Source of the DNA: CAYUIS01 sp964444825 | GTDB taxonomy: Bacteria; Chloroflexota; Anaerolineae; B4-G1 | Length of the DNA: 55,628 nucleotides | Assembly: GCA_964444825.1 (NCBI GenBank) | Contig: CAYUIS010000014.1 | Span: 1-55,628, forward strand | Reading direction: 5' to 3' | Shown here: positions 1-8,439 of the stretch, piece by piece | How positions within the stretch are numbered: position 1 is the first letter of the stretch | How the letters are laid out: each line of letters opens with the position of its first letter | Notes under the pieces: generated by a model | Seen by the model: the letters and a program-made list of their open reading frames with translations, nothing else | Database searches by the model: none | What the model was told of the DNA's origin: nothing | Made by a program: the position numbers and the translations under genes

Positions 1-110
1 CAGGGTGACTACGGTCTGAGGCACTGTCGTCGTTTGTGTCAAGCCTGCCCCAGAACTGAAATGCACCCGCCTAGGTCTCAATCGTGCCACATACTGAAGG
101 AAGTCTGCGC

Positions 111-138
111 TTGCGTTTGTGCCTGATTGGGCTATAAT
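111..138 (+). promoter_or_regulatory. Sigma70-type promoter for the transport operon
   Basis: TTGCGT at 111-116 and a perfect TATAAT at 133-138 are separated by 16 bp. They lie about 130 bp upstream of the lipoprotein ATG at 269, so the mRNA would have a leader of over 100 nt, which contains an extra AGGAGG at 182-187 without an obvious ORF. Positions 1-110 hold no supported gene. Confidence 0.6.
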
Positions 139-268
139 ATAGTCTACGTGTGACAGCTTGCCGCACGCAGGCACGAAGAAAGGAGGTGAGACGCAGCGAG
201 ACTATTTCCATTCGTTCCCCAATTGATGCACAAGAACCCACATACAACTTTGATTTAGGAGGAGAGAA

Positions 269-2896
269 ATGCGCAAGTTACTGCTAGTATGCCTTAGTCT
301 GCTGACGGTGGTGGCACTGTTGGCAGCCTGTGGCCCCAAGCCGACCGAAGCTCCCACGGAGGCTCCCCCTGAGCCGGCCGAGCCCGCCGAACCTGCCGAA
401 CCTGTCGAACCTGCTGCAGCGTACAAGGTTGGTATGGTCACCGACGTGGGCGGCATCGACGACAAGTCCTTCAACGCCACTTCCTGGCACGGCATGGAGA
501 TGGCCGAGATGGAGTCGGGCGCGGAGGTCGCGTATCTGGAGTCGCAGCAGCAGACCGACTACGCGGTCAACATCACCCAGTTCCTGGATCAGGACTATGA
601 TATGATCATCACCGTCGGCTTCCTGCTGGGTGACGACACCGCGACTTTTGCTGCACAGAGTCCTGACACCAATTTCGCCATCGTCGACTATGCCTATGAC
701 CCGGTCATCCCCAACGTGCTGGGCCTGACCTTTGCTACCGACGAGGCGGCCTTCCTGGCGGGGTATCTGGCGGCTGGAATGAGCCAGACCGGCAAGGTGG
801 GCACCTTCGGCGGCATCGAGATCCCGCCGGTGACCATCTTTATGACCGGCTACCAGGCTGGCGTGGACTACTACAACCAGCAGCACGGCACGAACGTCGA
901 GGTGCTGGGTATGGACCTGTTTGTCGGGAACTTTGAATCCACCGACGATGGCCGTCGCGCGGGTGAGGACCTGATCGCCGAGGGTGCGGACATCATCATG
1001 CCGGTGGCTGGCCCGGTGGGGCTGGGCACAGCAGCCGCGATCCAGGAGAACCCCGGCACGTTGCTCATCGGTGTAGACACCGACTGGTGCGTGAGCGCCG
1101 CCGAGTACTGCGACGTTACGCTCACCAGCGTGCTCAAGAATATGGATGTGGCTGTGCGGGATGCCGTCAAGGCGGGTATGGATGGTACCTTCGAGGGTGG
1201 CTTTTACGTCGGCACACTGAAAAATGACGGCGTGGGCATCCCCGAACCCCACGAGGTCGATATACCCAGCGACCTGCTGGCCGAGCTAGACGAGGTTAAG
1301 CAGGGTATTATCGGCGGCATGGTCTCCGTTTCCGGAGGGCCTGTCGCGGCGGCCGGCATGATGGTCGCCGCTCCCGATTGTGACTATGGCGGCGAGTTCC
1401 TCACCATCGAGGCCCTGGACGAACTGACCGTCAAGTTCACACTGTGCTATCCGGACCCAGCCTTCCCATCCAAGATCGCCTTCTCCGCGTTCCCCATCAA
1501 CGACACCGAATACCTAGAGTCAACGGGTGGCGGCGGCGACATCGTTGATAACCCCATCGGCACTGGCCCCTACATGGTTGAGAACTGGAACCGTGGGTCC
1601 GAGCTAGTCATGACCCGCTTCGACGACTACTGGGGCGATCCCGCTATCGCCGAGACCCTCATCTTCCGCTGGAACCCCGAGGCAGCAGCGCGCCTGGTCG
1701 AGTTGCAGGCCGGCACGATCGACGGCATGGACAACCCCGGCTCGGACGACTTTAGCGTGATCGAGGGAGATCCGAACCTGGCTCTCTACGAGCGTGCGGG
1801 CACCAACATCTTTTACCTGGGTATGAACAACTGGTACCCGCCCTTCGACAACGAGCGTGTGCGCCAGGCCTTTGCCATGGCCATAGACAAGCAGCGCATC
1901 GTGGACAACTTTTACCCCAGGGGTTCCATCGTCGCCGACCAGTTCATGCCGCCGGTGATCTTTGGCTACACCCCCGAGGTAGAGTGGTACGAGTACGACC
2001 CCGACATGGCCAAGCAGATCCTGGAGGAAGAAGGCGTGCTGCCTGGCTTTGAGACCACCATCACCTACCGCGACGTAGTGCGCAGCTACCTGCCCGAGCC
2101 GGGCGTAGTGGCACAGGACTTTCAGGCACAAATGGCCGCGATCGGCGTCACAGTCGAAATCGTGGTCATGGAGTCTGGCGCCTTCCTCGACGCCAGCGAT
2201 GCCGGCGAGATTGACGGCTTCCACATGCTGGGTTGGGGCGCTGACTATCCTGACGCCACCAACTTCCTCGACTTTCACTTTGGCAGTGGCGCTTCCGATC
2301 AGTTCGGCGACGGCTGGGAAGATATCTGGGATGCCCTGAGCCGTGGTGCCGCGCTAGCCGACCCCGACGATCGTTATCCCATCTACATCGAGGCCAACGA
2401 GCTGATCAAGCAGCACGTGCCCATGATCCCCATCGCCCACGGTGGCTCTGGCTGTGCTTACCAGGCGGATGTTGCCGACGCTCACTCCAGTCCGTTGGGC
2501 AACGAGTACTTTGCCGTCATGACCCCTGGCGACCGCGACCAGTTCGTCTGGATGCAGAACGCCGAGCCGATTGGGTTGTACTGCCCTGACGAGACGGACG
2601 GCGAGTCACTGCGCGCCTGCGAGCAGGTCCACGAACCACTGCTGGGCTACGAGGTGGGCGGAGCAGCCGTTGTCCCCGCGCTGGCCACCGGCTGCGACGC
2701 CAGCGATGACCTGACCGAGTGGACGTGCCATCTGCGCGAAGGCGTAAAGTTCCACAATGGAGCTACGCTCGATGCCGAAGATGCGGTACTCTCCTATGTA
2801 GTTCAGTGGGACGCCGCGCACCCGTTGCACGTGGGCCGCGATGGCAACTTTACCTACTTTAATGCACTGTTCGGTGCCTTCCTGAACGCGGAGTAG
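269..2896 (+). CDS. Chimeric substrate-binding lipoprotein: BMP domain fused to a circularly permuted SBP_bac_5 domain
   Basis: This 875-residue protein begins with a lipoprotein signal (lipobox LAAC, Cys21) and a Glu/Pro/Ala repeat linker. Residues about 50-350 form a BMP/PBP1 periplasmic-binding domain of the nucleoside/purine-binding type, with the typical VGMVTDVGGIDDKSFN start. The rest is SBP_bac_5 (oligopeptide-binding) sequence in permuted order: the middle and C-terminal parts come first (from about residue 370), and the usual N-terminal part, with the EPLLGYE and LREGVKFHNG motifs, is at the C-terminus. From memory, some Deinococcus and Chloroflexota binding proteins share this permuted order. 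The BMP part in front looks unusual. A good SD (GGAGGAGAG) precedes the ATG. Permease and ATPase genes of the matching transporter lie downstream beyond an IS. A true fusion, a deletion between two lipoprotein genes, or an assembly chimera are all possible. Confidence 0.8.
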   Translation: MRKLLLVCLSLLTVVALLAACGPKPTEAPTEAPPEPAEPAEPAEPVEPAAAYKVGMVTDVGGIDDKSFNATSWHGMEMAEMESGAEVAYLESQQQTDYAVNITQFLDQDYDMIITVGFLLGDDTATFAAQSPDTNFAIVDYAYDPVIPNVLGLTFATDEAAFLAGYLAAGMSQTGKVGTFGGIEIPPVTIFMTGYQAGVDYYNQQHGTNVEVLGMDLFVGNFESTDDGRRAGEDLIAEGADIIMPVAGPVGLGTAAAIQENPGTLLIGVDTDWCVSAAEYCDVTLTSVLKNMDVAVRDAVKAGMDGTFEGGFYVGTLKNDGVGIPEPHEVDIPSDLLAELDEVKQGIIGGMVSVSGGPVAAAGMMVAAPDCDYGGEFLTIEALDELTVKFTLCYPDPAFPSKIAFSAFPINDTEYLESTGGGGDIVDNPIGTGPYMVENWNRGSELVMTRFDDYWGDPAIAETLIFRWNPEAAARLVELQAGTIDGMDNPGSDDFSVIEGDPNLALYERAGTNIFYLGMNNWYPPFDNERVRQAFAMAIDKQRIVDNFYPRGSIVADQFMPPVIFGYTPEVEWYEYDPDMAKQILEEEGVLPGFETTITYRDVVRSYLPEPGVVAQDFQAQMAAIGVTVEIVVMESGAFLDASDAGEIDGFHMLGWGADYPDATNFLDFHFGSGASDQFGDGWEDIWDALSRGAALADPDDRYPIYIEANELIKQHVPMIPIAHGGSGCAYQADVADAHSSPLGNEYFAVMTPGDRDQFVWMQNAEPIGLYCPDETDGESLRACEQVHEPLLGYEVGGAAVVPALATGCDASDDLTEWTCHLREGVKFHNGATLDAEDAVLSYVVQWDAAHPLHVGRDGNFTYFNALFGAFLNAE

Positions 2897-2918
2897 CCAC
2901 CGACCTTTATAAACACAC

Positions 2919-2953
2919 TTGGTGGGGTACTGGGTAAACCAGTACCCCACCAA
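2919..2953 (+). terminator. Hairpin terminator after the fused binding protein
   Basis: A perfect 15-bp stem (2919-2933 with 2939-2953) encloses a 5-nt GTAAA loop, 22 bp after the stop codon. A moderately T-rich tail follows. It probably sets the high expression of the binding protein relative to downstream genes, as in many peptide transport operons. Confidence 0.7.
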
Positions 2954-3156
2954 TACTTGTTTCCTTAGCCTGTTTTCCGCACTTTTCCAATCGAATAGAG
3001 AGCAAAGCTTACCCACCTGATGGGCATCTCCGGGTCATCCGAGGCACAGTAACGGCGAGCGAGGCCACTCCAGGGCCACTCTGTGCTGGCTTCAGGAAGA
3101 AGCTTGGCCTCTTCTTCACTCTCCCGGCACACCTCTTCCCTCCCGCCAGAATGGGC

Positions 3157-4852
3157 CTACGCGGCGACTTTGAACGTTGCGCCTCCGTGCCAGTTCTTAG
3201 GTGGTGGCAAGGCCAGAGGGATGCCGTTGCCAGAAGGAAGCAGCGGGTGCGGCCAGCGAGGGCGTCGGAGATCTGCCAGAACTTGCGTCAGGATCTCCAG
3301 AAGCGCTGCCTGTTCCCCGTCCACAGGGACGATGCGGTACAGCAAGCTGCCATCCCAGCACAGGGTCTCGATGACGTCCAGGTTGTCGAGCTTTGCGATG
3401 ATCCGCCGAGTCGTCATTTGCCATCCGTTCTGGCGTGCCTGGCGCTCCAGTAAGCTATAGGTGAGCAAGGCGAGCCCTGAGTCCTTGGGCCTCAGGACCA
3501 AGGGCATGTTGATCAGCAGCATGCCCTCAATGCGTTCGTCCTTATGCAGGTAGATGGGCGAGACCTTCAAGTCACTCTTGGAGACCCTGAAGCGTTTCTC
3601 CACACCGTCCTTCTCGCGGTAGAGATCGAACATGCGCTGGGGTGAAAGCGACCAGTCGTTGGTGACGAGGAGATAGCGACCATCCTGCTGCATCGCCAAC
3701 AAGAGCGTGTAACGGTCAATCCACCAACGCAAACGGATTTGACCTCGTTCATCAGTGTAGACTGTCGCTCGCATGAACTTGCCGACCGGCGAGTTCTTGA
3801 TCACCGTGTTGGCCCGTCTTTGGATAGACTCGACCGTGCGGTACCAGGGTTTTCCGATCTTGGACTGGACTTGTTTCAACTCCTGGCGTAGGGCTCTCAA
3901 CTTGGTGGCCCTGCCCTTGCGCACAGCACTACGCATCGGCCAACTGAGAACCACCAGTCCCTTGTGAGTGACCTGCCGACCTTCATGCTCGAAGGTGACC
4001 TGGCAAGGTCTGCCCCAGTACCCATTGCGTCCTCGTGCCTCGTTCAGTGGACAAGCATAGAACTGTTTCTCTGGATGTGCCACCAGGAGTTGCTGGTGAG
4101 CCTTCTTGCGTGCCTGGAGTCCGGCCAGATAGCGCAAGCCTTTGTCCTGGTATGCAATGGCCAACTCATCGTTCAGATTGGCCCGATCACCGATGATGAT
4201 CACGTCTCCCACAGGCCAACCGTGCTGCTCCAACAGACGGCGCAGGCGTTCCATATTCTCCTGCACGGTCGGCCACGTCGGTCGTTCGCCCAGGCCACAT
4301 CTTGTACTCTGTCGGGATGTTGCCGTCGGCGGCTACATTCAAGCCGGTCTTGAACTCTCGCCCTCCGTCCTTGGGCCGGAGGACCAAGGGCTTGTCCATC
4401 GGCGTGTTGTGAGCAAATCCAAAGTCCACGTGCTCGCTATTGGCGTATTCTCCGTGAACTACGAAGGCGGTCAGGTCATAGAAGATGATCGACAAGTCGA
4501 TGTCTGCCTGCACGAGCGCTTGGTGTACGACCTCTTGCCAGATATCGCGGCTGTGCTCGCTGATTGCGTCTAACGTGCGCCCCAGACGGTCGTCGTTGAA
4601 CTTGGTCGCTGGTATCCCCAGGGTGTACACGAGGACCGTTCGGGCCAGCCAATCGGCGATCTGATAGAGTGGCCGCGGCGCTACCAGTCGGTTGATGATC
4701 AGAACCATTGCCACTGTACCATGATCCACCTCGGCAGCCGTGGGACAGTGACGGTTGACGATTTCACGCACCTGGAGCACTTCCAGCAAGCCATACAGCA
4801 CCGGCAAGGCACCCAGGTGACGGCGTAACTGAGCCCGAGTCAGCCAGTCCAC
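3157..4852 (-). pseudogene. IS transposase (IS1634/IS4-like DDE), frameshifted
   Basis: Two reading frames together make one transposase. The N-terminal part (4852 down to about 4265) has the LGALPVLYGLLEVL and FYDLTAF segments of this family. The C-terminal part (about 4266 down to 3157) continues with IIIGDRANLN, a plausible DDE-domain segment, and the helical end. Reading passes from one frame to the other near 4260-4275 if one base of the GTGGCCGACC stretch is removed, so a single-base insertion is the simplest explanation. The total of about 565 codons suits an IS1634-type enzyme. No slippery run suggests programmed frameshifting, so it is either inactive or carries a sequencing error. 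Confidence 0.75.
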
Positions 4853-5229
4853 GATCTTGAGCCATCGTCAGCGCGCCACGTAAAGCCAATTTCGCCAAAC
4901 GAGCTGCCCATACGATGCGATGATAGGTTCGCCGAAGCGCCCGACACCGTCGCCGGATGATGTGACGCGCAGGCGATACTTCCAGGGAAACAGCGGCCCG
5001 TCTCGCCGGTGATGGGTGATGATACCCATCAACACTGGCGGCTCGGAGTTTGGTGCCTCCAGGTTGCTTTCTGGTGTGCGTATGAAAACGAGTAGGGATG
5101 ATCCAGATCAGCCATACTACAACTTGCGTATACTGTGATTTTGTGGCAAACTTCATTTGGAATCGCTCCGGCAAGTGTGAGTTGGGCAACCCATACTTTG
5201 CCACAAAAGGAGCGATTCCGCGAGTTTGA
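4853..5229. other. Non-coding right part of the IS
   Basis: About 375 bp between the transposase start and the right inverted repeat contain no ORF with recognisable protein similarity. The only notable structure is the interleaved inverted-repeat set at 5139-5219. This stretch may carry the transposase promoter or subterminal binding sites. Confidence 0.4.
5139..5219. repeat. Interleaved inverted repeats (A-B-A'-B')
   Basis: A 12-bp segment at 5139-5150 is the exact reverse complement of 5197-5208. An 11-bp segment at 5159-5169 is the exact reverse complement of 5209-5219. The order A, B, A', B' means the two pairs cannot nest: in RNA they would form a pseudoknot, and in DNA they look like paired protein-binding sites. 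They sit just inside the right end of the IS, upstream of the transposase. Confidence 0.7.
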
Positions 5230-5326
5230 CTCTCTATTCGATTGTTAATGTGCGAAATCTAGGCTTAGCGGAGAAAAGCAAAGCATCCGTGGCCCATCAA
5301 CCAATCTACTACCGAGAGAAGGCATT

Positions 5327-6406
5327 ATGACCAGTTATATTATCAGACGATTGTTGTTGGCGATCCCCGTACTCCTGGGGATTCTCTTTGTGACCTTTGC
5401 AATGGCGCGCATGCTCCCGGGAGACCCCTGTCGAGCCGTGTTGGGCGAACACGCCACCGACCAGATTTGCGACGCGTTTATGGAGCGCCACGGCCTGAAC
5501 AAGCCCATCCCAACCCAGTTCGCCATCTACCTGAACGAAGTCGCGCATGGGGACTTTGGGGATTCGCTACGTTTTCAGCGCCCGGTCACCGAATTGCTGT
5601 CCGAGCGATTGCCGGTCACCGTGGAACTTGGGAGTTACGCCCTGGTCTTTGCAGTCATTGTGGGTATCCCCCTGGGCATCGTCTCCGCCTACTGGCGCAA
5701 CTCGGCGGTGGATGTGGGCACCATGCTGCTGGCGAACACGGGCGTCTCGATGCCCGTCTTTTGGCTAGGCTTGATGATGGCTTATACCTTTGCCGTACTC
5801 TTGAAGGACACACCCTTCTGGCTCCCGCCGTCCGGCAGAATGACCTCCGGTATGTCTCTCGCGCCACTTTACGAGGTGTGGAACATCTCGGTAGAGGGCA
5901 AAGAAGGGCTGTATAGCGTCCTGGCCTTCTTTTCCAACGTCAACACCTTTAACGCCCTGGTCACCGGTAGCTGGCCGGAACTGTGGGACGCCATCAAGCA
6001 CCTGATCCTACCCGCAACGGCTGTGGGGACAATTCCAATGTCCATCATCGCCCGCATGACTCGTTCGAGTCTGCTAGAGGTGCTGGGCCTGGACTATGTC
6101 CGCACCGCGCGGGCCAAGGGATTGCGAGAAACTGCCGTTGTCCTAAAACACGCCCTGCGCAACGCTCTGCTCCCGGTTGTGACCATCGTTGGGCTCCAGT
6201 TGGGCGCGTTGATGGGTGGCGCAGTGCTCACCGAGACCATCTTTGGACTGACAGGCGTGGGCAAGACACTGTTCGATTCCATCACCTCACGCGATTATGT
6301 GGTAGTGCAGGTGTTCACGCTAGTGATCGCCGTAGGATTCGTGGCGATCAATATGCTCGTCGATCTATCGTATGCTTTTCTCGATCCGCGCATCCATCTG
6401 GAATGA
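5327..6406 (+). CDS. ABC transporter permease, DppB/OppB type
   Basis: This 359-residue inner-membrane protein forms one half of the channel for peptide or similar solute uptake. It starts with the classic MTSYIIRRLLLAIPVLLG helix and has about six membrane segments. The EAA loop region is the segment YVRTARAKGLRE (about residues 258-269). The large periplasmic insertion between the first two helices is typical of DppB. It is the first gene after the IS and precedes the second permease by 33 bp. It may now be transcribed by read-through or from a promoter in or near the IS end. Confidence 0.93.
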   Translation: MTSYIIRRLLLAIPVLLGILFVTFAMARMLPGDPCRAVLGEHATDQICDAFMERHGLNKPIPTQFAIYLNEVAHGDFGDSLRFQRPVTELLSERLPVTVELGSYALVFAVIVGIPLGIVSAYWRNSAVDVGTMLLANTGVSMPVFWLGLMMAYTFAVLLKDTPFWLPPSGRMTSGMSLAPLYEVWNISVEGKEGLYSVLAFFSNVNTFNALVTGSWPELWDAIKHLILPATAVGTIPMSIIARMTRSSLLEVLGLDYVRTARAKGLRETAVVLKHALRNALLPVVTIVGLQLGALMGGAVLTETIFGLTGVGKTLFDSITSRDYVVVQVFTLVIAVGFVAINMLVDLSYAFLDPRIHLE

Positions 6407-6439
6407 ACGCGACCATAATATAACTGAACGAGGACCTCA

Positions 6440-7381
6440 ATGCAAGAACTCGCCGAGACAAAGACCGGAAAAAAACAAAAGAGCAGCAGTCTATGGCGTG
6501 ACGCTACGCGCTACCTGTTTCGCCAGCGCTCTGCTATCCTGGGCATGGTGATCCTGGGAACAATGGTCGCCCTCGCCATCTTTGCCCCCCTCATCGCCAC
6601 TCACAGTCCCACGCTCTCCATGCTCGACCTGCCGGAGGAAGCAGCCCTGGGCGTCAAGCGACGCACACCACCGTGCATCCACCTGTTGGGTTGCCCGGAA
6701 GAACAGCCCCAACATCTACTGGGCCTGGATAGCAACGTACGCGACCTATTCAGCCGCGTGATCTATGGCTCGCGCTATTCCCTCTACATCGGCTTTGCTT
6801 CGGTCGGATTCGCCATCGTGATCGGGTCCGCGCTGGGCGCGACGGCAAGCTACGTAGGAGGCTGGGTAGATAACATCATTATGCGCGTGATGGACGTTCT
6901 ATTGGCCTTTCCCTCCCTGTTGTTGGCTATTGCCATCGTCACCGTCCTCGGCCCGGGCCTGGTCAACGCGCTGTTGGCAATTGGCATCGTCTCAATACCT
7001 CAATACGCGCGCGTGATGCGCGCGAGTGTGATTTCCGTTAAAGAGCGTGATTTTGTAACAGCCGATCGGGCACTGGGGGTTTCCTCGACCCGCATCCTGT
7101 TCAACCGCATCCTGCCTAATGCCATCACCCCTCTGATCGTGCAGGGGACGCTCGGCATCGCAACGGCCATCTTGGACGCGGCAGCCCTCTCCTTCCTGGG
7201 ACTGGGCGCGCAGCCGCCGACGCCAGAGTGGGGCACCATGCTGGGCGCGGAGCGGAACCAGGTCTTTACCTCACCGCACTTGGTTTTCTTTCCCGGCGTT
7301 GCAATCATGCTCGTAGTGCTGTCTTTCAATCTACTAGGTGATGGGTTGCGAGATGCCCTTGACCCACGTCTCAACCGTTAG
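6440..7381 (+). CDS. ABC transporter permease, DppC/OppC type
   Basis: This 313-residue second channel subunit has a short cytoplasmic N-terminus, a first helix at about residues 35-55 and a C-terminal permease domain with the EAA loop (DFVTADRALGVS). The segment LDAAALSFLGLGAQPP and the closing LGDGLRDALDPRL are typical of DppC proteins. Between helix 1 and the core is a loop of about 50 residues containing two Cys (PPCIHLLGCPEE), unusual in being extra-cytoplasmic and possibly disulfide-bonded. The gene lies 33 bp after the DppB-like gene and 29 bp before the first ATPase. Confidence 0.93.
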   Translation: MQELAETKTGKKQKSSSLWRDATRYLFRQRSAILGMVILGTMVALAIFAPLIATHSPTLSMLDLPEEAALGVKRRTPPCIHLLGCPEEQPQHLLGLDSNVRDLFSRVIYGSRYSLYIGFASVGFAIVIGSALGATASYVGGWVDNIIMRVMDVLLAFPSLLLAIAIVTVLGPGLVNALLAIGIVSIPQYARVMRASVISVKERDFVTADRALGVSSTRILFNRILPNAITPLIVQGTLGIATAILDAAALSFLGLGAQPPTPEWGTMLGAERNQVFTSPHLVFFPGVAIMLVVLSFNLLGDGLRDALDPRLNR

Positions 7382-7410
7382 CACGTGTGTACCGCGTAGG
7401 ACAACAAACT

Positions 7411-8439
7411 ATGAAAACATCACGAATCGCGAATCACGAGTCACGAGTCAGAAATCACGAATCTGACGACGTTTTGTTGGACATCCGAGGACTGCACACC
7501 TACTTTCATACCCAGGATGGCACAGTCAAGGCAGTGGACGGGGTCGACCTCGCCGTCCATCAGGGCGAGATAGTGGGACTGGTAGGCGAGTCGGGCTGTG
7601 GGAAGAGCGTCACCTCCCTCTCGATAATGCGCCTGGTTTCCTATCCGGGCAAGATCGAGTCCGGCGAAATTTGGTTCGATGGAGTAGACCTGCTAACCCA
7701 GCCACGTCGCGAGATGACCCACATTCGTGGACAACGCATCTCGATGATCTTTCAACAGCCTACCAGTTGCCTGAACCCTGTCTTCAACACGGGCTACCAA
7801 CTCTCCGAGGTGTTGGAGATTCATAAAGCGATTGATCGCCACGCCAGCCGGGAGCGGGCTATCGAACTGCTTAACGTGGTTGGTATCCCCGATCCCGAAA
7901 GGCGCATCCAATCCTACCCTCACGAGCTTTCAGGAGGTATGGCCCAGCGGGTGATGATCGCAATGGCGCTCGCCTGCAATCCAGAACTGCTCATCGCCGA
8001 CGAACCGACCACAGCGTTGGACGTGACCATCCAGGCGCAGATTCTCGACTTGATGCGCAATCTGCAAGCCCAGATAGGCGCTGCCATCATCTTGATTACC
8101 CACGACCTCGGCATAGTAGCCGAGATGGTCTCACGTGCGGCGGTGATGTATGCAGGGAAAATTGTTGAGGAGGCGGACGTAGACTCCTTGTTCAATAATC
8201 CGATGCACCCTTATACCCAGGGATTGCTTGCCTCCGTCCCAGTGTTGGGCCAAGTCCAAGAGGAACTAGATGTAATTCCTGGCACCGTGCCTAATCTAAT
8301 CAACTTGCCGCCAGGCTGCCGCTTTGCGCCCCGTTGTCGTTCCCGCAAGGAGAAGGGGTTGGAGATTTGCATGCAGGAAGAGCCAGAACTCCTAGCTGCA
8401 GCACTTGGTCACAAAGTGCGGTGTTGGTTGTATCAATGA
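7411..8439 (+). CDS. ABC transporter ATP-binding protein, DppD/OppD type
   Basis: This ATPase of about 342 residues energises peptide uptake. It has Walker A GESGCGKS, the signature LSGGMAQRVMIAMA, Walker B LLIADEPTTALD, and the C-terminal oligopeptide/dipeptide extension with four Cys (CRFAPRCRSRKEKGLEICMQEEP, shortened CRFAPRC...C) that in some family members binds an Fe-S cluster. I prefer ATG 7411 to GTG 7387, although neither has a strong SD. Residues 2-20 are encoded by an imperfect tandem repeat and are not part of the ABC fold, so the functional start could be later. The stop overlaps the next gene by 4 bp (ATGA). Confidence 0.9.
   Translation: MKTSRIANHESRVRNHESDDVLLDIRGLHTYFHTQDGTVKAVDGVDLAVHQGEIVGLVGESGCGKSVTSLSIMRLVSYPGKIESGEIWFDGVDLLTQPRREMTHIRGQRISMIFQQPTSCLNPVFNTGYQLSEVLEIHKAIDRHASRERAIELLNVVGIPDPERRIQSYPHELSGGMAQRVMIAMALACNPELLIADEPTTALDVTIQAQILDLMRNLQAQIGAAIILITHDLGIVAEMVSRAAVMYAGKIVEEADVDSLFNNPMHPYTQGLLASVPVLGQVQEELDVIPGTVPNLINLPPGCRFAPRCRSRKEKGLEICMQEEPELLAAALGHKVRCWLYQ

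Larger units (their letters stand above)
2975..5257 (-). mobile_element. Insertion sequence with DDE transposase (IS1634-like)
   Basis: Terminal inverted repeats lie at 2975-3002 and 5230-5257. They match at 24 of 28 positions, with the inner 15 bp identical. Weaker symmetry continues outwards (2964-2971 against 5261-5268), so the true ends may be about 11 bp further out. No convincing target-site duplication was found. The only gene is a frameshifted transposase on the minus strand. The element separates the binding-protein gene and its terminator from the permease genes of the same transport operon. Confidence 0.75.

Noticed and set aside
284..1252. Long minus-strand ORF opposite the fused lipoprotein
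   Set aside because: It mirrors a GC-rich gene with good codon periodicity, has no SD or recognisable domain, and lies wholly inside the coding region of the plus strand.
4241..4300. Programmed ribosomal frameshift in the transposase
   Set aside because: There is no A6/A3G-type slippery run or following stem at the frame change; a simple one-base indel explains the data better.
4764..5204. 146-codon minus-strand ORF at the right end of the IS
   Set aside because: Its frame differs from the transposase, it shows no family similarity, and it overlaps both the transposase start and the interleaved repeats.
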